Below the pieces are notes generated by a model. That model was given only the letters and a program-made list of their open reading frames with translations. It searched no databases and was not told where the DNA came from. This document shows, in pieces, positions 28,087 to 36,731 of a stretch of DNA of 64,000 bases. Location: the NCBI GenBank assembly GCA_964455395.1, contig CAYVWB010000002.1, forward strand, positions 62,001-126,000. Direction: 5' to 3'. The position numbers and the translations under genes were made by a program. How positions within the stretch are numbered: the first letter of the stretch is position 1; each line of letters opens with the position of its first letter. This DNA is from CAYVWB01 sp964455395 (lineage in GTDB: Bacteria > Desulfobacterota > Desulfovibrionia > Desulfovibrionales > Desulfovibrionaceae).

Positions 28087-28596
28087 CTACGCGGACGGCG
28101 CGGCTGCGGTGGAGCGGCTGCCCAGCTCCTTGTCCAGCATGAAGAGGCCTTCGCCGTTTTCTCCGATGAGCTTCAGCTTGGCCAGCACTTCACCGAAGCT
28201 GTCTTCCTCTTCCACTTGTTCCGTGACGAACCACTGGAGGAAGATGGAGGTGGCGTGGTCTTTGTCGCCCATGGCGGTGGTCATCAGCTCGTTGATGCGC
28301 CGGGTGACTTCCACCTCGTGTTTGAGGCCGTCTTCGAAGACGTCCAAGGGGGAGGACCATTCGGTGCGGGGGGCGTCCAAGGCGGTCATGTTCACTTTGC
28401 CGCCGCGCTCCAGCACGAAGTTGAAGAATTTCATGGCGTGGGTGCGTTCCTCGTCGGCTTGCAGCAGCATCCAGTGCGCGAAGCCGTTCATGCCTTGCTC
28501 CGCGAACCAGGAGGCCATGGAGAGGTAGAGGTTGGAGGAGAAGAATTCCCACTTGATCTGTTCGTTCAAGGCGTTGTTCATGGAATCAGTCAACAT
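28087..28596 (-). CDS. ftn: Ferritin (non-haem iron storage)
   Basis: This 169-residue FtnA-type ferritin assembles into a 24-subunit shell that oxidises and stores iron. The ferroxidase residues are visible: WEFFSSNLYLSMASWF with Glu and Tyr, and EERTHAMKFF with the ExxH pair. A third Glu region, EVEVTRRINEL, and FLQWFVTEQVEEE follow. Of the possible starts, 28596 has GGAG 6 nt upstream. A later ATG at 28581 is also possible. It is probably co-transcribed with the rubrerythrin-like gene downstream. Confidence 0.95.
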   Translation of the reverse strand: MLTDSMNNALNEQIKWEFFSSNLYLSMASWFAEQGMNGFAHWMLLQADEERTHAMKFFNFVLERGGKVNMTALDAPRTEWSSPLDVFEDGLKHEVEVTRRINELMTTAMGDKDHATSIFLQWFVTEQVEEEDSFGEVLAKLKLIGENGEGLFMLDKELGSRSTAAAPSA

Positions 28597-28888
28597 GTAT
28601 TGCTCCGTCGAGTCTGCTTGAGGCGTTGGGGGTGGAAAACGCGCGTCCGCCTGGAGTCGGGCTACCGTCCGGGCCATGCGCCGGCTTGCGCCGCCAAGCG
28701 CACGCCTGTTCGGCGCATGGCGAACCGTCTTTCATTATAGAACATGAACCGCCCCAAAGCGCAAGAGGCGGATTCCCCCCCACGGGACCGCGTTGGCGAT
28801 CCGGTCCGGGGGGCGATCCGCCTCTTCGCTGCGTTCGTCTCGCGCGCGACGCTCCTCGGCGGGAGGTCGCGGGGACGCCTCGCCGCGG

Positions 28889-29860
28889 TCATTCCCGCAG
28901 GAGGTAGGCGAAGACGAGGGGCGCCACGATGGAGGCGTCCGAGTTGATCATGAACTTGGGGGTGTGCGGATCAAGCTTGTGCCAGGTGATCTTCTCGTTG
29001 GGCACTGCGCCGGAGTAGGAGCCGTAGGAGGTGGTGGAGTCCGAGATCTGGCAGAAGTAGGCCCAGTGCGGCGTATCCTTCAGGTGGAGGTCCTGGATGA
29101 GCATGGGCACCGTGCAGATGGGGAAATCCCCGGCGATGCCGCCGCCGATCTGGAAGAAGCCCACGGGGGTGCTGGCCTTGTTCTGGGCCATGTACCACTC
29201 TGCAAGGTGCTGCATCTGCTCTGTGCCCGTGCGGATGATGCGGTGGTGCGGCAGCTTGTTCAGCATCACCAGCGCGGTGAACTTGTTGGCCAGGGTGCAG
29301 TCCTCCCAGCCCGGGGTGTAGATGGGCAGGCCCATTTCCTTGGCGGCGAGCACCCAGGAGTGTTCCGGCGGGTTGCGGAAATGCTCGGCGACCTCGGGGT
29401 TGTCCAGCAGGGCGTACATGTATTCCCACGGGAAACGCGAGCTTTCCTGCGCGGCGGTTTCCTTCCAGATGTCGATGAGGTAGCCTTCCACCTTGAGCAT
29501 GGCCCACTCGGGAATGCAGGTGTCCGTCACGCGGTTCATGCCCTCGTCGCGCAGCTCGACTTCCTGTTCGGGCGTCAGGTCGCGATAATGGGGCACCAGG
29601 CGGTAATCCGGGTTGTCGAAGAGGTTGAAGAGATCCTCTTCCAGATTGGCCGCCGTGGCGCAGATGGCGTGAACTTTGCCTTCCCGAATGAGCCGCGCCA
29701 GGGTGACGCCGATCTCGGCGGTGGACATGGCGCCGGCGATGGTGAGAAACATCTTGCCGCCTTGCGCGAGCAGCGCTTCCCACGCCTTGGCGGCGTCCAG
29801 GGTCTCCCGCGCGTTGAAATGCTTGAAATTGGCTTCCATGAAGCCGCGCACGTCGCTCAC
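28889..29860 (-). CDS. Deoxyhypusine synthase-like protein
   Basis: The 323-residue protein is a member of the deoxyhypusine synthase family, which transfers an aminobutyl group from spermidine. NAD-binding landmarks FLTIAGAMSTAEIG and CATAANLEEDLFN are present. So is the region SDSTTSYGSYSGAVPNEKIT, followed by WHKLDP, whose Lys matches the active-site lysine, and SDASIVAPLVFAYLL at the C-terminus. Bacteria lack eIF5A, the classical acceptor, so a role in polyamine exchange (homospermidine-synthase-like) or an unknown acceptor is inferred. The GTG at 29860 is the start because AGGAGG lies 8 nt upstream. Divergent from the flavin-binding protein gene. Confidence 0.88.
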   Translation of the reverse strand: MSDVRGFMEANFKHFNARETLDAAKAWEALLAQGGKMFLTIAGAMSTAEIGVTLARLIREGKVHAICATAANLEEDLFNLFDNPDYRLVPHYRDLTPEQEVELRDEGMNRVTDTCIPEWAMLKVEGYLIDIWKETAAQESSRFPWEYMYALLDNPEVAEHFRNPPEHSWVLAAKEMGLPIYTPGWEDCTLANKFTALVMLNKLPHHRIIRTGTEQMQHLAEWYMAQNKASTPVGFFQIGGGIAGDFPICTVPMLIQDLHLKDTPHWAYFCQISDSTTSYGSYSGAVPNEKITWHKLDPHTPKFMINSDASIVAPLVFAYLLRE

Positions 29861-30000
29861 CGACTTGCCTCCTGATAAGGTTATGCGCAGACGCGAAGAG
29901 CTTGCGTTGCGCAAAGAACGCCTCCATACCACCATGACGATTGGGTGGCAAACCCGTGACGTCTTGCGCGCTGCGGCCCTTTCGCGGTAGGTTTCGCGTC

Positions 30001-30471
30001 ATGGAGACCACACCCCTGGAGCGCATGCTCTCCCTCATACTGAAAAAGGACATGGCCGTGCTCGCCACCGCCCAGCACGGCGAACCCCACGCCTCCCTCA
30101 TGGCGTACCTGCCCGAAGACGGCGGCCGGCGGCTTTACCTGGCCACGGGAACGGACTCCCGCAAGTACCGCAACATCACGGAATCCATGCAGGTAAGCCT
30201 GCTGATAGACACCCGCGAAGACGCCACCTGTCCGGAAGCCATGCAACCCCGCGCCGCCATCCAGGCGCTCACCGTCTCGGGACGCATCTCCCACCCCGCC
30301 GAAGAGGAGACGACCCGGCTCGTCCCCCGCTTTCTGGAACGCCACCCCCACATGCAAGCGTTCCTGGCGCATCCGGACACCGTCTTGCTGTGCGTCGACA
30401 TCACCGGGTTGCTGCTGATGGACGGCGTGACGGACGCCACCTTCGTCGACCTGCAGGACGCCCCGGCATGA
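30001..30471 (+). CDS. Pyridoxamine 5'-phosphate oxidase-fold protein
   Basis: This 156-residue split-barrel protein of the PNPOx-like group probably binds FMN or haem. The pattern MLSLILKKDMAVLATAQHGEPHASLM and RRLYLATGTDSRKYRNITES is typical of the putative flavin-binding barrel. The substrate is not known. Its stop overlaps the ATG of the next gene (ATGA), so the two are coupled. Confidence 0.85.
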   Translation: METTPLERMLSLILKKDMAVLATAQHGEPHASLMAYLPEDGGRRLYLATGTDSRKYRNITESMQVSLLIDTREDATCPEAMQPRAAIQALTVSGRISHPAEEETTRLVPRFLERHPHMQAFLAHPDTVLLCVDITGLLLMDGVTDATFVDLQDAPA

Positions 30472-31088
30472 GCGCGCCGCATCCTTCTCTCCCCACCCGC
30501 CTGAACCTGGGCAGCGGCAAACGCTTCATGCCGGACTGGCTGAACATCGACGTGAACCCCCTCTGGCGGCCGGATATCGTGGCGGACTTCAACCACCCCT
30601 TCCCGCCCGAGCGCCCCATCGAGACGGACCGCTTCGGCGTCGTGACCATCTCGCCGGGTTCCTTCACCGAGATCAAAGCCCACGACGTCCTCGAACACCT
30701 CGCCGACGTCGTCATGTGCATGACCAACTGCCTCCACTTGCTGGACTTCGGCGGCGTCATGGACATCCGCGTCCCCTACGACCTGAGTTACGGCGCTTGG
30801 CAGGACCCCACCCACGTGCGCGCCTTCAACGAACGCAGCTGGCTCTACTTCACCGAGGAGTTCTGGTACATCGGCTGGTCCGCTGCGCGGTTCGATCTGG
30901 AGGCCCTCACCATGGTCCCCTCCGACTTCGGCAAAGAGCTCTACGAACGCGAAGCCCCCAACGGCATGACCCTCCACGACCTCTCGCGCACCCCCCGCGC
31001 CGTGGAGCACATGGACGTGCGCCTCGTGAAAATCCACCTCACCGAAAAGGAAAAGACCAAAGCCGCCGGCCGCTACGCTCGGGGGTAG
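30468..31088 (+). CDS. SAM-dependent methyltransferase-like protein
   Basis: The 206-residue protein begins with RLNLGSGKRFMPDWLNIDVN, a methyltransferase motif I of the type seen in glycan- and sugar-modifying enzymes. Motif-like EIKAHDVLEHLADVVMCMTNCLHLLDFGG and MDIRVPYDLSYGAWQDPTHVRAF follow. It is the class I fold with the HDVLEHL signature. Target unknown. It overlaps the preceding gene and ends inside a terminator-like hairpin. Confidence 0.8.
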   Translation: MSAPHPSLPTRLNLGSGKRFMPDWLNIDVNPLWRPDIVADFNHPFPPERPIETDRFGVVTISPGSFTEIKAHDVLEHLADVVMCMTNCLHLLDFGGVMDIRVPYDLSYGAWQDPTHVRAFNERSWLYFTEEFWYIGWSAARFDLEALTMVPSDFGKELYEREAPNGMTLHDLSRTPRAVEHMDVRLVKIHLTEKEKTKAAGRYARG

Positions 31089-31106
31089 CGCCGGTTTCCC
31101 CCGAGC
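31077..31106 (+). terminator. Hairpin enclosing the methyltransferase stop codon
   Basis: GCTCGGGGG (31077-31085) pairs perfectly with CCCCCGAGC (31098-31106); the TAG stop lies in the 12-base loop. A weak AATCGCTTT follows. It is probably the 3' end of the two-gene transcript. Confidence 0.5.
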
Positions 31107-31118
31107 AATCGCTTTCCC

Positions 31119-31394
31119 CGTCCCCGCTTCCCTACGGGCCTGCGCCAGCGCTCCATGAGCGTGGGCCCACCACCACGACGTCGTCTTCCCCGGGGCCTTG
31201 CCGGCTCAGGCGGATGGAGACGATTCCCCGCGTCCCGCCATGGCCACGTCGCGAACCGGCCGAACATCGCCTTGGCCCGGGCGGTCTCCCGACCCCTCTT
31301 TTGTATCGTGACGCCGCGTTCAGGACTGGCGTCATGTTGAAGCGTCCCCGCCTCCCTACGGGCCTGCGCCGGCGCTTCGTGAGCGTGGGGCCAC
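31119..31394. repeat. 52-bp direct repeat, two copies
   Basis: Positions 31119-31170 and 31343-31394 share 47 of 52 bases (both begin CGTCCCCGC and contain CCCTACGGGCCTGCGCC). They fill most of the ~360-bp gap before the ABC-F gene, which shows no gene of its own. They could be copies of a dispersed genomic repeat. Confidence 0.85.
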
Positions 31395-31452
31395 AGACGG
31401 CGAGGGGCGGCGTGGCCATGCTCTCTGGAAAGCCCCTTTGATTCTCGGGTGG

Positions 31453-33276
31453 TTACGCGTCCTGGCCGGCGCGCTTGGCTTCCAGCGCCTCCCAGCGCGC
31501 GTAGAGCGCCTCCACGGTGGCCTGGGCCTGTTCGAGCGTGCGCAGGCGCGCGGCGAGTTCACCGGAGTCGGCGGCGATGGCGGGATCCTCCAGGGCGGCC
31601 TGCGCGGTCTCGACATGGGATTCCGCTGCTTCGATGGTCGCCTCCATGGCGTCGAACTCCATCTGCTCCTTGTAGGTGAGCTTCTTGGGCTTGGGCTTGC
31701 CGGAAGGCGGCGGGGCGTCGGATTTGGCCGCGGCCTCCGCCTTGGCGCGAGCGCGTTGCGCGTCCCGGCAGGCGAGCCGCCATTGCTCGAAGTCTGCGTA
31801 GAAGGCCGCGCCGCCGCAGCCGTCCAGCCCCACAATCGAGGTGGCCACGCGATCCATGAGGAACCGGTCGTGGGTGATGAGCACCACGGCGCCGGGGAAG
31901 TCCAGCAGACTCTCCTCCAAGGCCTCGAGGGTGGCGATATCCAGGTTGTTGGTGGGTTCGTCCAGGAAGAGGACATCCGCGGGCTGGAGCATGAGCCGGG
32001 CGATGAGGATGCGCGCCTGTTCTCCGCCGGAAAGCCGCGCCACCGGCAAAGGCAGCTGTTCCGGGCTGAACAGGAATCGTTTGGCCCAGGAGGCCACATG
32101 GAGCGGTCGACCGCGGTAGACGACGGTGTCGCCCTCGGGCGCAAGGGCCCGGCGCAGCGTCTGTTCGGTGTCCAGGGCTTCGCGGTCCTGATCGAAGACG
32201 ACCACTTGCAGCTCCGGGGCCTGGGTGACGCGGCCGGCGTCGGGCTTGAGCTCGCCGGCGAGGGTCTTGAGCAGCGTGGTCTTGCCGGAGCCGTTGGGCC
32301 CCACCAAGCCCAGCCGTGTCCCCGGCGCGAGGATGAGGTCCAGCTCGGAAAAAAGCGTCGCATCACCCACGGCCTTGCGCAGGCCTTCCGCCGTGAGCAG
32401 CCGTTTCGTCTTGCGTTCCGTGGCGGAGAAATCCACGCCGGCGCGGCCTTGTTGCGCGGTCATGCGGCGGGTCTCGGCGAGCTGTTCCTGCAAGCGACCG
32501 GCCTCCTCCACACGAAACTTGGCTTTTGTGGTGCGCGCTTTGGGGCCGCGGCGCAGCCACTCGATCTCGCGACGCACGCGGTTTGCCAGGCTTTGTTCAA
32601 GGTTTTGGCACGCTTGGAGGTACTCGACACGTTTCTCCAGGAAGTCCACGTAGGAGGCGTCCACGCTCAGGAATCCCTCGGGATAGCACGGCCCCAGCTC
32701 GATGGTGCGGGAGGTGGCGCGTTCCAGGAAGTAGCGGTCGTGGCTGACGACCACATAGCCGCAACCCAGCGCCGGCAAGAGCTGCTCCAGCCAGAGTATG
32801 GAGTCCAGATCCAGATGGTTGGTGGGTTCGTCCAGAAGGAGGACGTCCGGCTCCTTGGCCAGCTCCCGCGCCAGGGCCAGTCGCTTGCGCCATCCGCCTG
32901 AGAGCGCGCCCGCGCGCTGACGCCGATCCGTGAAGCCGGCTTTGCCCAGGCTCACCTCCACGCGGGTGTAGAGCTCCGTCTCGGGCAACCCCAGGGGAAG
33001 CAATGGCGCAGCCACGACTTCGGCGAGCTCGGCTTCCAACGGAATATCATCCTCCTGGGAGAGATACGCCACCACCGCTCCCTTCTGAACGACGCGTGCG
33101 CCGGCGTCCGGCGCCACAGCTCCGGCAAGGATCTTCAGCAGTGTGGACTTGCCCGAGCCGTTCACGCCGATGAGCCCCACCCGCTCGTCGCGGCCGATGG
33201 CGAGGGAGATGTCCCGGAAGAGGTGGTCCGCGCCGAACGCTTTGGCGACGTTCCGCAAGGTGATGAGCGCATGCAT
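31453..33276 (-). CDS. ABC-F family ATPase (Uup-like)
   Basis: This 607-residue soluble tandem ABC ATPase has no membrane segments. ABC-F proteins act on ribosomes, and Uup is linked to DNA transposition and ribosome assembly. The two Walker A motifs are GVNGSGKST (~34) and GPNGSGKTT (~345). The signatures LSGGWRKRLALA and LSGGEQARILIA are followed by LLLDEPTNHLD and LFLDEPTNNLD. A C-terminal coiled coil of ~80 residues (FDAMEATIEAAESHVETAQ...) is the Uup feature. The start is the ATG at 33276; an ATG 12 bp upstream is equally possible, and no clear ribosome site decides. Confidence 0.93.
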   Translation of the reverse strand: MHALITLRNVAKAFGADHLFRDISLAIGRDERVGLIGVNGSGKSTLLKILAGAVAPDAGARVVQKGAVVAYLSQEDDIPLEAELAEVVAAPLLPLGLPETELYTRVEVSLGKAGFTDRRQRAGALSGGWRKRLALARELAKEPDVLLLDEPTNHLDLDSILWLEQLLPALGCGYVVVSHDRYFLERATSRTIELGPCYPEGFLSVDASYVDFLEKRVEYLQACQNLEQSLANRVRREIEWLRRGPKARTTKAKFRVEEAGRLQEQLAETRRMTAQQGRAGVDFSATERKTKRLLTAEGLRKAVGDATLFSELDLILAPGTRLGLVGPNGSGKTTLLKTLAGELKPDAGRVTQAPELQVVVFDQDREALDTEQTLRRALAPEGDTVVYRGRPLHVASWAKRFLFSPEQLPLPVARLSGGEQARILIARLMLQPADVLFLDEPTNNLDIATLEALEESLLDFPGAVVLITHDRFLMDRVATSIVGLDGCGGAAFYADFEQWRLACRDAQRARAKAEAAAKSDAPPPSGKPKPKKLTYKEQMEFDAMEATIEAAESHVETAQAALEDPAIAADSGELAARLRTLEQAQATVEALYARWEALEAKRAGQDA

Positions 33277-33774
33277 GGAAGGCGGCATAGCCCACGGCGC
33301 GCGGCGCGTCAAAGCGTCTTTTCAATGGGGAATGGATGACGCGAAAACAGGGTTACGCCCCCCCTCCTCCCCATGACCATGAAAGGTCGTCTCGTCCCGG
33401 GAGGGAAGCTGCCGGACAACCTTCTCGCCATGTGGCTCGGCGTGACGCCGCCCATCTGCATACAAATGAAAGATCCCGAGTGGATACCTTCATCCATAAA
33501 GCAGACGTTGAACAATGGACGTCTCTAAGACCTGCCCCCGGCGGGCATCTTTCGAATCCCCAGGAAATACGATCATCTGGCGGGTTGTCCGAAGGAGACG
33601 CGTGGAGCCGCCTTGTTGCTTCCATGAGTGCTTCCATGAGTGCTTGCGCGAGTCGTTGATATATCCAAGGCGTTGTGCAGCCAGGGGATTGCGCCGAGGG
33701 ATTCTCACGTTGAGAAAATCCCTCGATTTGGGTATAAAGGTGACTTTCGGAGCCCGTCGGCGCCTTGATTTTTA
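33277..33774. other. Intergenic region with hairpin and 12-bp repeats
   Basis: This region joins GC-rich and AT-richer DNA and no gene is seen. GCTTCCATGAGT occurs twice in tandem (33618-33641), with a degenerate third copy to 33653. A hairpin at 33696-33724 pairs GAGGGATT with AATCCCTC and CTCA with TGAG around the loop CGT, with two unpaired A. Confidence 0.6.
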
Positions 33775-34538
33775 ATGACAACAGCTATTCGTGCGAACGT
33801 GTACGTACTGGAACTATCCACAACACCATGCCTTGTATTCAGCAGGAAGTCTTTGACGCATGAAGAAGAACACAAAAAGCACTTTCCTACTTTGTGGGAA
33901 ATACTGGATACATGCATACCTGACGACCACTGCAGACAAGTAACCAGTCATTACTATCTTGAGAAATTCATATTAACCAATGAGACTAAATTTTTTGATC
34001 ATGGATGTGGATCTGGAAACATCAAGGACTGGCTCAAAAAGAAAGGCTTTTCGGTGGACTATTACGGCTTGGACCTGCCGTCATCCCCTGAAGTATCTTC
34101 CAGGCCTTCGGAGCACCAGGAATGCGACTGCTTTTATGAATATGATGGAATTAACTGCCATTTCAAAGTGAGTATTTTGATCTCGTCTATTCCAACAATT
34201 TATTCGAACATGTCCGCCATCCAGAAAATGCGCTATCTGAAATCAACCGAGTACTCAAGCCTGGCGGTGGATTCATAGCGAGCCTGACTTACCTCTATCC
34301 ATACCACTCCTATAGCATATTCAACTATACTCCCTATGGCTGGCACACAATTCTCGGAGATCATGACTTTGATGTTGTGGAGCTGCGTCCTGGTATTGAT
34401 GGAATCGCCAGCATCATCAGGGGGTACAATTTCAATGATAATCGATTCACCAAATGGTTCACGAAATCTCCTTTCAACACTGCTATTGAACGCCAAGGAA
34501 AAAAAGCAGAATTGACCATAAAGCAGATCAACATGTGA
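33775..34538 (+). pseudogene. Frameshifted SAM-dependent methyltransferase gene in AT-rich DNA
   Basis: A class I methyltransferase is split between two frames. The first part (from about 33775) contains motif I, FFDHGCGSGNIKDWL, and motif II, YYGLDLP. After GGAATTAAC (~34147-34155) the continuing sequence, YFDLVYSNNLFEHVRHP and EINRVLKPGGGFIASLTYL, is in the -1 frame and runs to TGA at 34538. Restoring one base (for example AACCTGCC for AACTGCC) would give the usual ...INLPF... motif. The first frame itself stops at 34278. Codon use is much more AT-rich than any neighbour, so the gene was probably acquired. It may be a decayed gene or a sequencing error. The start is uncertain. Confidence 0.8.
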
Positions 34539-35040
34539 GAAATCATGAATACAGGAGCGCTAAACGCCTATGCAATAAAAAAGATGCAATAAGGACGAAC
34601 GCCTCACCGAAGCCTTCGTCATCCATCGCTTCAATACGAGGAGACTTGTGTGGATACCTGGTGGGCTGTGTGCCTGGATAATACATCGAATGTTCGACGT
34701 CCAGGCTCCTCATGGAACGAGAACACCCCAATATCCTGACACTTCCGGACCTCCGCCAGGGGCAGCCCGCCAGTGAAGACGCCCCCGGGGTCCGAGGGGG
34801 GCCCTGCCTGTGCAGAGGCTGGGCAAGGCCCGTTCCCGCGCCACGGCGCCCCCCCGCTCGGCGCTTCCTCCTTCTGGACCAGCTGGAGGCGAGCGGTTGC
34901 GAGGAAGCCGCCGTGGGGCGGTGCTTCGCCAAGGTCGTCGGCTGGGGCCGCATCGTGACGGCGACGTCGCCCGGGGGACGCTGCGGCGACTGGCGTGACC
35001 GAGTCGGGCCAGGGGGGTGACGGCGTTCGTGAGGCCTCGT
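34539..35040. other. Intergenic region between broken methyltransferase and MFS gene
   Basis: The base composition returns from AT-rich to GC-rich around 34.65-34.75 kb. I see no convincing gene, terminator or promoter. Confidence 0.35.
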
Positions 35041-35085
35041 GTCCGCGGAGAACATACGTCCGCGGAGAACATACGTCCGCGGGGG
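35041..35085. repeat. 17-bp tandem repeat
   Basis: GTCCGCGGAGAACATAC occurs twice in direct series (35041-35057, 35058-35074), followed by a partial third unit GTCCGCGGGGG. It lies just past the 3' end of the MFS gene. Confidence 0.9.
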
Positions 35086-35107
35086 TCGCGCCCTTCGACG
35101 CGCCGCC

Positions 35108-36301
35108 TTAGCGCGGCGGCGTGTCGGGCGCGTTTTTGGCAGGGGCGCGGTCGAACCCGAACCAGAAGGCCGGCACGGCGAGCAACACCAGCGCGGCGCT
35201 CATCAAAACCGCCGGGCCGTAGGCGCCGGCCGTGTCTGCGATGAAGCCCCCCGCGCCAGGCCCCACCAGCGCGGCGAAACCGTAGCCGAGGAAGCAGATG
35301 GGGTAGAGCCGCGGGAAGAGCTCCATGCCGAACCGCGAGACCACGGTCGAGGCGTACACCACGAAGCACGCTCCGAACCCGCCGCCCACGAGCAACGTCG
35401 CCCCCAGGGTCATCCACGTGGAGCCTGCCGCGTAGAGCAGCAACAAGGCGACGCCCAGAAACGACATGGAGACCAGCACCGTGCGCCGAGAACCCAGAAA
35501 GTCGTGGACCTGCCCCCAGAGAATGCGGCCCGAAGCGTTGCCCAGCGCGAACAACGAGATGGCCAGTGTGGCGCTTTCATTGGTCAACCCCACGGAGAGC
35601 GCCAGCGGCTTCAAATTGCCCACCACCAGCAGACCCGCGAACGTCCCGCAGAACATGCCCAGGCAGATGTAGAGAAAGGACGGCGTGAGGAGATAGGCCC
35701 GGATGGGCGAGGCCGCGGCGGTGATCGCCCCGCGCTCGGCCTCTGGCGGTTCGCTCATCAGCATGGCTGCGATGAAGGCGAAGGCCCCCATGCCCAGCCC
35801 CACCGCGCGGAATGTCTCCATGACGCCGAGACCGAAGGTCGTGAAGAGTTGATCCACCACTGCGCTCAGCAGGATGGCTCCGCCGCCGAAACCCGCCACG
35901 GAGACGCCTGTCACCAGCCCCTTGTTGTTCGGGAACCACTTCATGCAGACGGAGAGCGGACAGATGTAGCCGAAGCCCACGCCCGCCCCCGTGACCACGC
36001 CCAAGGCGAGCAGCAGGAAGATGAATTCGCCGCCCGAGAACGAGGCCAGCACGTAGCCCAATGCGAAGAGCGCAGCGCCAATGCCCGCCGCGAACCGCGG
36101 GCCCCGCTTCTTGAGCACCCGACCGGCGGGGATCATCACCACGGTGAAGACGGCGATCATCACGCCGAAGATGAGCCCGCTCTGGCCACGGCTCAGGCCG
36201 TATTCGGCGATGAGCCGCGGGACGAACTCGCTCCAGGCGTAGACGCCGCCCAGCACCATCTGCACCGCCACGCCGGCGGCCAAGACTATCCAACGTTGCA
36301 T
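35108..36301 (-). CDS. MFS transporter, oxalate/formate antiporter-like
   Basis: This 397-residue membrane protein has about 12 hydrophobic segments. The first helix with GGVYAWSEFVPRL, the loop GRVLKKRGPRFAAGIGAAL and GFGYICPLSVCMKWFPNNKG are hallmarks of the oxalate:formate antiporter (OFA) subfamily. Members move monocarboxylates or dicarboxylates; the substrate here cannot be told. The start at 36301 follows AAGGAGCGCAACC. It is monocistronic and flanked by tandem repeats on both sides. Confidence 0.9.
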   Translation of the reverse strand: MQRWIVLAAGVAVQMVLGGVYAWSEFVPRLIAEYGLSRGQSGLIFGVMIAVFTVVMIPAGRVLKKRGPRFAAGIGAALFALGYVLASFSGGEFIFLLLALGVVTGAGVGFGYICPLSVCMKWFPNNKGLVTGVSVAGFGGGAILLSAVVDQLFTTFGLGVMETFRAVGLGMGAFAFIAAMLMSEPPEAERGAITAAASPIRAYLLTPSFLYICLGMFCGTFAGLLVVGNLKPLALSVGLTNESATLAISLFALGNASGRILWGQVHDFLGSRRTVLVSMSFLGVALLLLYAAGSTWMTLGATLLVGGGFGACFVVYASTVVSRFGMELFPRLYPICFLGYGFAALVGPGAGGFIADTAGAYGPAVLMSAALVLLAVPAFWFGFDRAPAKNAPDTPPR

Positions 36302-36614
36302 GAGGTTGCGCTCCTTTCGTGAACTGCTTGCAGGACGGAGCGCCCTTTACGAAAAATTGGGTCCTAAACTCCACTGCATTCCGGATTCCATGACGCGTCT
36401 TGAATTCGTGGCGGTCGGGTCATCGGGATGACGCGCCGGAGGGGCTGCGTCCGCACGCTGCGCGCATGCCCTGCCACGGAGATTCCCGGTGCGGGGATCG
36501 GCGTTGAGACCTCGCCATGGGAGCATGGCGGCGGAACTCCACGTATTACCCGGGTATGTTTCGGGAAAATGTCCGAGATGGACGCTTTTGTCAAGTCCAG
36601 AGGGAATGGACGGC
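36302..36614. other. Intergenic region upstream of the MFS gene
   Basis: Together with the tandem repeat that follows, this is a 430-bp non-coding gap that must contain the MFS promoter. TTACGAAAAATTGGG near 36348 gives a short AT-rich patch, but no clear -35/-10 pair. No gene seen. Confidence 0.35.
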
Positions 36615-36680
36615 GGCTGCCCATGAGCGTTGACGCGGCTGCCCATGAGCGCTGACGCGGCTGCCCATGAGCGCTGACGC
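36615..36680. repeat. 22-bp tandem repeat, three units
   Basis: GGCTGCCCATGAGCG(T/C)TGACGC occurs three times in direct series; the first unit differs by one base. It lies about 50 bp past the 3' end of nadA. Confidence 0.92.
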
Positions 36681-36731
36681 GCAGGGTCGCAGCCTCGCAG
36701 CCACGCCATCATCGCATTGCGGCGCCACGCA

